This document shows positions 33,495 to 42,308 of a stretch of 64,000 nucleotides of DNA, piece by piece. The stretch is from Akanthomyces muscarius. Lineage: Eukaryota > Ascomycota > Sordariomycetes > Hypocreales > Cordycipitaceae. The stretch covers positions 310,001 through 374,000 of the forward strand of contig NW_026611618.1 of NCBI RefSeq assembly GCF_028009165.1. The letters run 5' to 3'. The stretch's first letter is position 1; each line of letters opens with the position of its first letter. The position numbers were made by a program, and so were the translations under genes. The notes under the pieces are model-generated. The model did no database searches. It was not told where the DNA came from and saw nothing but the letters and a program-made list of their open reading frames with translations.

Positions 33495-34901
33495 ATGGAT
33501 GTCCCTAGAGAGAGCACGGAACCCCTGGATGACGAGTATCGAGATACCGTGGAGTACTGCGGTCGTGCATTCAGCAAGTACTCGCTGGAAGCCGGCACAT
33601 ACTTTGCGCCTGTGGACGAGGTTAGTAGTCTGAAACTTGTTTTCCGATGGAACTGCTCTTAACCGTACCACAGGAGGAAATCGAGAGGTTGGAGCTGATG
33701 CACAATGTCCTGTCGAAGGTGTTCGACAATCGACTCATTTTCCCTCCCATGGCCACTCCGAGGAGTATTCTCGACTGCGGCTGCGGTGCTGCCAACTGGG
33801 CTGTCGAAGTAGCCGAACAACATCCCGACTGTGAGGTATGCAAATGATGGTGCCGGGACTGGCGTCCATCGGCGTCTGCATCGACCGTGGTCGTGGGGCC
33901 GCATACCGCAGTTGAGTCTGCCACTGCAACTTTTTCCACTGGGATCATCTTTCCTTTACTTTTTGAATCATCAAGCTAACGCAGCATCTCGCCTCCAGGT
34001 TTTGGGTATAGATGTAAGCCCGCACATGCTGCCGGACCATCCGCCGCGCAATCTCGATTTCCAAATTGATGACCTTAACTCGAGGTGCGGCCCTGCAGTG
34101 CAGGTGTGCTATTGGTCGCTCGGATATTTGGCTAATTCTCGAGGTAGATTCACATTTCCGGGCAATTCCTTCGACCTCGTCCACAGCCAAATGGTCGCTG
34201 GGGGGATTCACGCAAGTCGATGGCCCAGCTATGTGCGCGACATATATCGCGTCACGAAGCCTGGAGGATGGTGTCAGATTGTTGAGATGTATCTGAATGC
34301 ACAATCAGATAACGGAAGACTGACCTACGGCACGTATCTGGCATGCATAATTCCCGGAAATGGAGAGTTGCTAATGTGTCGTGGGTACACAGATCACGCG
34401 CTGTCGAAGTGGTCAAGCCGCTATCTGAATACGCTGTCCCCTCGAAAAAACCCCCGAGCGGCTTTGAGCATGGCGGGCTGGATGGAGAACGCCGGCTTCG
34501 TCGATATCGAATCGAAACTCATCACGCTGCCGATGAGCGCCTGGTCGACCGGTACGATGGCCGTACGCTGGTACGGGTACCAGGCTAACAAATGATTCGG
34601 CAGAATCTCGAGACCAAAGGATAGGGAGAGCGAATCGCGAAAACATCAAGGAGCTTTTGGCTACAGCTGCCCTCTACCCCCTTACAGAACAAACAAAGTC
34701 TGGAGCCTCTGCCGCGCATAGACCAGGCTATGGCTAACCGCTTTTTGCAGGATGCCGATGGAGGAGTTTGAGCAACTGATCAGTCGCGCTAGAGACGAGG
34801 CGGGAGACCCGAGTCTCAAAGTAGGCCCATTGACATGACTAATGCGCGGTGTGGCTGCTAACGTGCACTATTCCGGCAAACAGGCGTACTTTCCATTGTA
34901 G
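33495..34901 (+). CDS. LaeA-like SAM-dependent methyltransferase, eight exons
   Basis: Exons: 33495-33620, 33674-33835, 33999-34084, 34148-34329, 34393-34551, 34604-34697, 34751-34820 and 34884-34901. All phases agree and the product is 298 aa. The SAM-binding motif I is ILDCGCGAANWAVEVAE, followed by VLGIDVSPHML. The family signatures NSFDLVHSQMVAGGIH and RVTKPGGWCQIVEMYLNAQSDNG are present. The C-terminus has RANRENIKELLATAALYPLTE and the last exon AYFPL. These fit the LaeA/TAM-type methyltransferases of secondary metabolism. Intron 4 fits only as a GC-AG intron (donor G|GCACGT). Without splicing it stays open for 21 extra codons. It is isolated, and no cluster partner is visible. Confidence 0.8.
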
Positions 34902-36766
34902 GTGATGAACTCCTAACGCCGCGGTGAGGCTGCAGCGCAGAGGCTAATTTCTGTCTAGATATGTCTTTATTGGGCGGAAGCCGGGCAGGAGGTAGACCAT
35001 GGCAGGCGATGCCATGAAGCGCAAACGGACGAGCCTGGGGAGGAGTAATTTCGGCACAGGTTGGATCAATGTATTCATGTGATGGTAAGTGAGGAGTCTT
35101 GTTTGCAGTGCTTGGGAATAGTCAGGAAAGAATTCGCTACTGTTTACTGTGGCATTTGGAGTGGCAGCACCGCCACGCGCCTGCCAGCTGGCAGACGTCT
35201 ACGTCGGTCGGCAGTTGCGCATAGCATCTCCGTCTTTACGAAAGACTCGATCGAGCGTCGTCATGAATTTAGTCATTTGCTATATCTCTGGTATATCTCG
35301 TGACATAGTTGGATGTATTTCCGTGCACCTCTACGCTGAGTCGTGTTTTCCCGGCCTCACTGGTATCCTTGCCTTGGAAGTATCAGCAGCTGCTGCAAAC
35401 GCGAGCCTCTCCAGGCATACGTTGGAAGTTAGGAGCACCCAATAACTTGACCCGGTAAGCTGCAACCGGTTCCTGATGTACGATACTGACATTATGATCT
35501 CAAGTATTGAACCTTCGAGATCTACCGTTGGCCCGTGCTACAGCACGACCGGGCTAGACCATATCTAGGGCGCGACAGACAGGTCAGGCGGCAACACGAG
35601 AAGCAAACCGTCTCACTTGCCAGGCCACCTGAGCAGCACTAATTACGAATTAGCGGCAAAAAAACTGTTTCCAATCATATCGCATCGATATCAGGCAAGC
35701 CGTCGATAAAACATCAGCAACAGAGGTGGAACCACGGACAGAGCGCGACATCGGGTATAGCGGAAGGAACGGGAAGCGGAAATCGAGGACTTCCGACATG
35801 AATCATATCGACTGCCGATAAAATTTTGCAAACAACTCGACACAACAGCAAGCTTGTCAAAGGTACGAATGTCGCTGATAGAGCCGCTACTCGTGCGAGG
35901 TACTGCCGCCAATACAATGCTCAATTGTCCCTGCACCATGGAAAAGGCGAAATTCCGTCTCGACAAGGGACGCCACGATCAGCCGCCCTGCAGCAGCCTC
36001 GCAGACGGTTTTCTAGCGCCCGTTGTGGGCCACGCCTATTACCCTTAGTCCTGGTGCTATTTCCAGCGGCTTGTCCCTGAGGCGCTGCAGGGACGCCGAG
36101 TCAGGTCCGTGTGGCTGCATCACTGCAACGTGGATTTCGATTTGCATGAAAACCAGCTGCACTGCGGCAGGCTTGGCCTGGAAACAAACTTGCTCGACTT
36201 GGATTGTGACTGGTTTCATCACTTGACCAGTATGGCGCAACCTTTAGGCCCATGACTCTCCATGTAGACATCTACGCGCTGCCGAGCACATGGGGTGTCC
36301 GAGACAGGAACCATGTTCACCAAAATATGCCCAAAATTGTCGCATACCATAATACTCTGCAAGGAGCTAAGCCTCCGAATAGCCATCCTACGAGGCTTGC
36401 TAAGCTAAGCAGAGGCCGATGAAAAATTCTTTCTAGGACAGGACTGCCGAGCTGCCACCGGCGATGGCTCGGCGATTCCAGCCAGATTCCGCGGCATGTT
36501 GGCTTGGCTCCCGAGCTCCACTAAAAAGACTCATTGACTGTCCTGACGGTGGTGACCACAGCTCGGAGAATATCGCAGGGTAGACGCTATGGGCAGGCGA
36601 GAAGTTTTTTGTAAATGTTATAAAAGGAGCGCATGCCCTCTCGAAAGGATCGGGAAAACAGCTCCCGCAGACATCCCCAAAGCCCAGTGCCCGAGTTACA
36701 ACTTGCACGCCACTCATACAATCCATACATCTTGTACATCTGTCTACACAAGACGACACCAGCACC
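34902..36766. other. Intergenic, 1.9 kb, no supported gene
   Basis: Short frames only. At the right end it carries the TATA box and leader of the following small gene. Nothing else was recognised. Confidence 0.45.
36619..36626 (+). promoter_or_regulatory. TATA box (TATAAAAG) of the small cysteine-containing gene
   Basis: A consensus TATAAAAG about 140 nt before ATG 36767, followed by a leader rich in C and A. This suggests a strong or inducible promoter. Confidence 0.6.
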
Positions 36767-37039
36767 ATGGCTTCTTCTGTCAAGTCTTCTTCTTCCACCG
36801 GCTCCAGCATCAAGTCTTGGTTCGCTCGCCACTGCACGCCTGCTCCCGCCTGGCGCGGCCAGCAGACCTGCTGGTGCAAGGACTGCTTCAACCAGCAGAT
36901 GGGCCTGCCTAAGAAGCCCCAGGCCTCTGACTGGCCCTACAACCACCCTACTCGCAACAACAACGGCTTCAGCTCCGAGACGGCTTCTATGAACTGCGAG
37001 TCGGTGGCTGAGTGCGCATCTGAGAAGCGTCTTCTGTAG
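36767..37039 (+). CDS. Small cysteine-containing protein, unknown function
   Basis: A 90-aa single-exon protein I do not recognise. It starts in a strong context (CAGCACCATGGCT) after a consensus TATA box. Codons are strikingly optimal (TCT, GCC, AAG, GTC, AAC), as in highly expressed fungal genes. It has a Ser-rich N-terminus without a convincing signal peptide, then SIKSWFARHCTPAPAWRG. A compact cluster follows, Cys23, Cys35, Cys37 and Cys40 (C-x11-C-x-C-x2-C, within TCWCKDC), which could bind a metal. DWPYNHPTRNNNG then leads to a tail with two more Cys (77 and 83). It is probably a real, well-expressed cytoplasmic protein. A role in stress or development is only a guess from promoter type. 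Confidence 0.65.
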   Translation: MASSVKSSSSTGSSIKSWFARHCTPAPAWRGQQTCWCKDCFNQQMGLPKKPQASDWPYNHPTRNNNGFSSETASMNCESVAECASEKRLL

Positions 37040-37589
37040 ACACCTCTGCAGTCCTGCAGTCGATGCACTTACACCACACACGCCTACCATACCCACTGCT
37101 TTACTGAGCATGCAAAGCATCTTCTTAATTGCCTTTTTTTACACCGCCGGCCTTGAAAACACACCGCCATCACACAATCACCACACACTTTTACAAAATC
37201 AGGCCACCGGCACCCCTGCCGGCGCATTGCAATCCGCCGGCTATCGTCCGGACGAGCGGCGCCGGCATGTGGGGCGGACCTTGACACGAGCATTTTGACA
37301 TTGGCGTTTTGAGCGGCTATTACGGAGTTGGCGGATAGATTAATAGAATATACCAATATACCATAGATTAGATTACGAATTAGAATGCGTTCCATTTCCT
37401 CTCACGTTGTATCGTTTTCTCCACCGCTCTGGGCGCTTTGTTCCTTTGGTGCTGTTTTCGACCATGACCGTGTGAAGCATGTAAACTTGACGTCACAGAG
37501 CCGGCGGCCCCAGCGACGACGGTTCAGTACAGACTAGGAGGTAGCGTTCGCTCTCAACAGACCAATATACAACATAAACATAACAAAAC
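37040..37589. other. Intergenic, 0.55 kb
   Basis: The 3' flank of the small gene, with a cluster of GCCGGC-type palindromes at about 37146-37270, then the promoter of the fructosamine-kinase-like gene. No gene was seen. Confidence 0.45.
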
Positions 37590-38694
37590 ATGGCGCCCGC
37601 AGTCGATGGCGCAATTCTTGAAGCTCTTGGCCTCGATGCCAACGCCACCACGATGAGCTCGCACGGCGGCTCCGGCTTCGCATCGACCTTTAAGCTGTCC
37701 ACGACGGTCGACGGCCAGCCGAAGCACTACTTTGTCAAGACGGGCAGCGGCGCCGACGCCGAGACCATGTTCAAAGGTACAAACGTCTTCATAACATCTT
37801 GATCATGAAAAGGTCAATTCTCACAATAACTTAGGCGAACATGCCTCCCTCAACGCCATTGCCGACGCCGTGCCCAATTTCTGCCCGCGCTCTCACGCCC
37901 ACGGCGCCATGCACTCATCCAACCGATACTTTCTCGCCACCGACTTTCTCGACCTCGGCGCGCGCAGCTCCTCCTCCTCCTCCTCCTCCTCAGATCCAGA
38001 CTCTGGCGTGTCGCTCGCCGCCAAGCTCGCCAGGCTGCACACCACGCCCGCGCCCGTTCCCGACGGCCACGCCCAGCCCATGTTTGGCTTTCCCGCGGCG
38101 ACGTGCTGCGGCGAGACGGTGCAGGACAACACCTACAAGGCCTCGTGGGTCGACTTTTACGCCGACAACCGCCTCCGCGGCATTTTGAGAGCATCCGTGA
38201 AAAAGAACGGATCCGACGCGGAGCTGGCCGCCGCCGTGGAGACGGTCGCCGACGAGGTGGTGCCGCGGCTGCTCGGCCGCGTCGAGGACATCACGCCGGT
38301 GGTGGTCCACGGCGACCTTTGGAGCGGGAACCACTCCCGCGGGCGGATCGCCGGGCACGGCGGCGTGGAGGAGGTCGTGTATGACCCGTCGGCCGTGTAT
38401 GGCCACGCCGAGTACGACTACGGCATCATGAACATGTTTGGCGGCTTCGGGACGGCGTTCTGGACGGAATACCATAAGCTGGTGCCCAAGGCAGAGCCGC
38501 GTGACGAGTGGAAGGATCGCGTTGCTCTATACGAGCTGTGAGTGGCTCAACTTATCGACCACAATGTGTGGCTTGTACATTTTGCTGACCGTGGCAGATA
38601 CCACCACTTGAATCACTTTGCCATGTTTGGTGGAGGATATCGCGGCGGCGCCATGTCCATCATGAAGCGGCTGATTTCAAAGTATGCGGGTTAA
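37590..38694 (+). CDS. Fructosamine-3-kinase / ketosamine-3-kinase family protein
   Basis: Family role: ATP-dependent phosphorylation of sugar adducts on lysines so that they fall off (protein deglycation), or an unknown small-molecule kinase role. Exons are 37590-37776, 37835-38537 and 38598-38694, with introns of 58 and 60 nt and all phases agreeing. The product is 328 aa. The N-lobe has SSHGGSGFASTFKLS and YFVKTGSG (ATP-site lysine). The catalytic loop VVVHGDLWSGNH lies near residue 221, and the metal site EVVYDPSAVYGHAEYDYG is typical of the family. The C-terminus YHHLNHFAMFGGGYRGGAMSIMKRLI matches relatives. A run of nine Ser from (TCC)n-type repeats at about 37968-37990 is an expansion in a surface loop. 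Confidence 0.85.
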
Positions 38695-38946
38695 AAGTGC
38701 AATGTCATGTGTTGCTGAAAAGAGGGAAAAAGTCTATAAACTGATAAACTGCTTGATAACGATGATGATAATAATAATGAAACATCTCCCTTCCTCGAGC
38801 GCCGTGGCAAACGACAGATAGCGTCGTCGCATGTATGTAACCGCTGTCTATGTACCAGGTTTCCACCAGATCGTGTGCGTAATAATGTCGAGGACTTCTT
38901 TACAGGAAAAGAGCCTCTATATAAGAAAAAAAGACAGTCTCCCTCT

Positions 38947-39642
38947 CTAATCTGCCAGCATCGGCTGCCTCGTTTCCCGCAGCGGCTCCTCGTCTGACAC
39001 TTCCTGCTGCCGCCGCTCTGGCAGCCTATCGCTCGGCACCTCGGGCAGCCTCTCCGGCGCCGGCCCTCGAATCCCCGCCTCCATGGCCGCCAGCTCGTCC
39101 TCGACCTCGTCCTCGTCCTGGTTGGAGATGCGCCCGCCGAGCATCTCGCTGACCTCGTTCTGGTAGGCAATCGCGTCGGCCGTCTCGCCCATGAGCTTCT
39201 CCACGTGCTCGATGCCGCCCATCTCCTTGTGGATCTCCTGCAGCACTTTGGTGCCCTGCTGCAGGCCAAAGACGACGTCCTTTTGGATCTGCGCAAACTC
39301 GACGCTCGACGTCAGCTGCTCGAGCTGCGCGAGCTGCGCGTCCGTCTTGGCGAGCAGGCCCTGCTGGTACTTTTTGCGCCGCAGCGCGAGCAGCGCCTTT
39401 GGCTTGTCGCCCTTGGCGAGCATCTGCTTGGCAATGTCCGTCTCTTTATCGGTGAGGATCGTGATGCGTCTTTGGTACTGCTGGAGCTTGTCGCGCTGGA
39501 TCTTCAGGTCCAGAATCGCCCTGTGGTGAGCGGTGGTTAGCGAACGATGGCCGGCGGCACGAGGACACATGGGTGGCGCGGTTGCGCAGGGGCGGGGCTC
39601 TCACTTGTCCTGGGCAGTGACCTTGCTGGTGTTGCCGCCCAT
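38947..39642 (-). CDS. vps20: ESCRT-III subunit Vps20 (CHMP6)
   Basis: Nucleates ESCRT-III polymerisation on endosomes downstream of ESCRT-II during multivesicular-body formation. Exons 39642-39605 and 39520-38947 flank an 84-nt intron (phase 2), giving 203 aa. The first exon encodes MGGNTSKVTAQDK, with Gly2 fit for N-myristoylation as known for this subunit. The core is the charged helical Snf7 fold (AILDLKIQRDKLQQYQRRI, then LALRRKKYQQGLL). Near the C-terminus, RLPEVPSDRLPER is a clear MIM2 motif for the Vps4 MIT domain, characteristic of CHMP6. It converges with the preceding kinase gene, only 252 nt between stops. Confidence 0.9.
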
Positions 39643-40073
39643 GATGCATGTATTTTCGGAGGATAACTCGTTCCCCCGCGATTGTAGGAGTGCCGTTGCC
39701 TGCCAGACCGCAGGTTGGTGTCTGGGGAGGGTTGCGTGCCCGGTCGGCCAATGTCGTCATCTAGCGTGGTGCCCTGCTGTCACCAGCCCACTGACCCGCC
39801 GATGACGGCGCTATCTGGCGATATTTTAGGTCCTGTTCCGCGCTGGAGACCACTACAGCCCGCCAAAAGATTGCCAAACACGCGCTGAAACGCTGGAGTG
39901 ACCACTGTGGGCCACTAAAGACATGCTTCACCATCTTTCATCGTCGGCATGCAACATTGCTTGTCTCATTCATCTATACGCATCTGCATACCGTTTACTG
40001 TTTCTTTCCAAAATTTCCAAAATGCCGCTTGGTAAATCTATTTCTTTTTGGCCGTCACACGTTAATCCTTCGT
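39643..40073. other. Intergenic, Vps20 promoter and 3' flank of the ferric reductase
   Basis: About 0.43 kb between two minus-strand genes. No further feature was recognised. Confidence 0.4.
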
Positions 40074-42308
40074 CTACCAGGTGAAGCTCTCGATCATCAG
40101 CCTCATCAGCACCGGCTTCCCATTTTCGTCGTGTCTGCCCAGTGCCGACGCGATGCAACGAACGTCGTCCACCATGCCGGATGGGCCGCAGACCACAATC
40201 ACCGTGCCGCCCTTTTGATGACGGAGCTCTTCGGTCAAGATCCTCCGCACATCCAGGCGCTCGCCCACTGCCAAGGTCACGTCCACCTCGCCCCAGCGTC
40301 TCTCCGTCGCCGTGCTCGAGCTAACCGGGCCGCTGAGCTGCATCCCCTCTACATCCCGGACCAATGGCCAGGTTCGCGCGCCCCAAAACAGCTTTCTGGT
40401 ACCCAGCGGCTTTCCTGCCGTGTTGAATCTATCAAGAGCCGGGAGGACACCGGTTATGCCAACGCCTCCGGCAATACACAGCAGGTTGGGAAAGTCGTGG
40501 GTGGGCTCCGGGTGGTCTTCTTGCAGGAACGTCATTCTGTGGTTATACGAACCCTCCACAAAGACAGGAATACCGCGAGGACAGGGACCCTTTTTTGCGA
40601 GGATAGCTGTCAGCCCGCTTTGTCGTCTGATGTAGACGGCGATGCCAGACTCCTTGCGTATGGTGAGCGACTCATTGTCCGAGCCGCTTCCCGAAGAGCT
40701 TCCGACCGCAACCGTATTTGATGCAATTCCCTTTTCTTTTTCGTTGCTCATCTCAGAGCTATCGATTGTCGACGTCTCTTCTTGATAGGTCACGCCAGCA
40801 ACAGAGAAGGGATGGTTCTCCCAGAAGCGCCAAGTGCTGATGGTGGGAAAGTGAAGGTATACATGACCATCGGCAGAGATGCCGGGAATGTCCAGACGGT
40901 AGTAGTCTTCATCAATCGGCGTAAAGTAGGCTCTCTTGAACCCAGCACGCACTTGGCGTCCAAGGCGCACCAGACGGTCAAATCCCCATACGGCACAGGC
41001 CATCCAGAGCCAATTCTGGTATCCCCATGCATCCGTGTACTTGACGTTGACATGCTTGTACGAACAGACAATGACCAAAACCGTAATGACAATGTGTGCG
41101 GCAAGGAAAATCTCGTAGATCCGCTGGCGAATCGGCTGGATCGACTTGACGCAGAGAATCACAAACCCAATGGTACCCGCGCTTCCCCAGTACCAGTACG
41201 GCTCGGTGAACTCTTCCGCCCAGCCTTCCGTGTGCAGGGCAATCTGGAGGTACACCAAGCTGTGCAGGACTGCATGCATCATGCAGATAAAAGCTATCCA
41301 CCGATGCAGGAGCAAAAACGTTGAATGCGACCAATTTGTCAGCCAGAGCAGGAAATTGTTGCGGCCAGCGTACAGAATGACCAAAGGCACGTTCGCATAA
41401 CACAAGACGCCCAGGCGGTTGGCCACGTTTCTCGTAACCATGGCCTTGACAGTATCGTACCAGAGGCCCAGCTCGGTCGAGTACCCCACACACGACAGCA
41501 CCACATTGACCACCCAGAGATAGAGGATGAAGATTGCCTGACCGCGCGTGGGCATGATGCCGAGGCTCCAGACGGGCGTCGAGTGCTTGGAGCCGACCAG
41601 GGGCGGGTCGATGATGTAGGCATGCACCTTGGTGACCCACGACGCCGGCCAAGGGAGGAAGCGCAGCAGCGAAGCCGCGATTGGGAGACCTGCACCGGTG
41701 ACCAGAATGATGAGGCTGTACAGAGAGTGCTTGATCTCGTCGCTCGCTCCGTTTCGGAGGTCCAGCTCATGCAGTCTGTACTGGTCCTCGGGTATCACGG
41801 CCGTGAAGTTGAGCACGTCGGTCGCATTCAGCACCCGCGTCGGCGTCTCGGTCATGGCCGCCAACACCTCCGTGTAGGACTTTGGCCCGCTGCCGTCCGG
41901 CAGCTTGACCAGCTGCTCCTCCCAGAACTTGTCCACCTTGCTGACGGCGAGCTCGTTGCAGTGCGACTTGAGGCAGTACGCCAGCGTCTGCAGGTAAAAC
42001 TGGTTTCGCGATAGGCAGGTCGGCGTCGACTGGGCCACCACGGCCCAGCCGTCGCCGCTCGGGTACACGGGCTTGGCGGCAGCCGCCTCGTCGCGCTTGC
42101 CGTAGTGCGGCACAATGGCCAGGTCCTCGGTGGTGCAGTTGAGCGGCACGTAGAGCGAGTTGGTGCAAGCAAAGGCGCAGTAGGGGTCGTAGAGCGTGAT
42201 GCCGAAGCCGATGAAGCCGCGGGCGCCGGGGCTGGTGACGTCGGCGCCGGCGGCGCCAAGGAGCGCCAGCAGCAGGCTGAGGATCGAGATCCAAGAGTGG
42301 CTTGCCAT
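40074..42308 (-). CDS. Ferric/cupric reductase transmembrane component (FRE family)
   Basis: Reduces extracellular Fe(III) or Cu(II) by passing electrons from cytosolic NADPH via FAD and two hemes across the membrane. Single exon, 744 aa from ATG 42308; the frame extends 19 codons upstream only to a TTG. The signal peptide is MASHSWISILSLLLALLGAAGA, then a Cys-rich extracytoplasmic region with N-glycosylation sequons. The ferric-reductase core has heme-ligand helices HRWIAFICMMHAVLHSLVYL and YEIFLAAHIVITVLVIVCSY. The FAD motif is HPFSV, the NADP motifs are GGVGITGVLPAL and CGPSGMVDDVR, and the family ends ESFTW. No siderophore or permease gene is adjacent. Confidence 0.92.
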   Translation of the reverse strand: MASHSWISILSLLLALLGAAGADVTSPGARGFIGFGITLYDPYCAFACTNSLYVPLNCTTEDLAIVPHYGKRDEAAAAKPVYPSGDGWAVVAQSTPTCLSRNQFYLQTLAYCLKSHCNELAVSKVDKFWEEQLVKLPDGSGPKSYTEVLAAMTETPTRVLNATDVLNFTAVIPEDQYRLHELDLRNGASDEIKHSLYSLIILVTGAGLPIAASLLRFLPWPASWVTKVHAYIIDPPLVGSKHSTPVWSLGIMPTRGQAIFILYLWVVNVVLSCVGYSTELGLWYDTVKAMVTRNVANRLGVLCYANVPLVILYAGRNNFLLWLTNWSHSTFLLLHRWIAFICMMHAVLHSLVYLQIALHTEGWAEEFTEPYWYWGSAGTIGFVILCVKSIQPIRQRIYEIFLAAHIVITVLVIVCSYKHVNVKYTDAWGYQNWLWMACAVWGFDRLVRLGRQVRAGFKRAYFTPIDEDYYRLDIPGISADGHVYLHFPTISTWRFWENHPFSVAGVTYQEETSTIDSSEMSNEKEKGIASNTVAVGSSSGSGSDNESLTIRKESGIAVYIRRQSGLTAILAKKGPCPRGIPVFVEGSYNHRMTFLQEDHPEPTHDFPNLLCIAGGVGITGVLPALDRFNTAGKPLGTRKLFWGARTWPLVRDVEGMQLSGPVSSSTATERRWGEVDVTLAVGERLDVRRILTEELRHQKGGTVIVVCGPSGMVDDVRCIASALGRHDENGKPVLMRLMIESFTW

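Noticed and set aside
33831..34595. Single 254-codon frame as the methyltransferase gene
   Set aside because: It starts within intron 2 sequence and ends within intron 5. The spliced eight-exon model restores SAM motif I and the conserved C-terminus.
41325..42014. 229-codon + frame
   Set aside because: Antisense to the ferric reductase, which has complete domain evidence.
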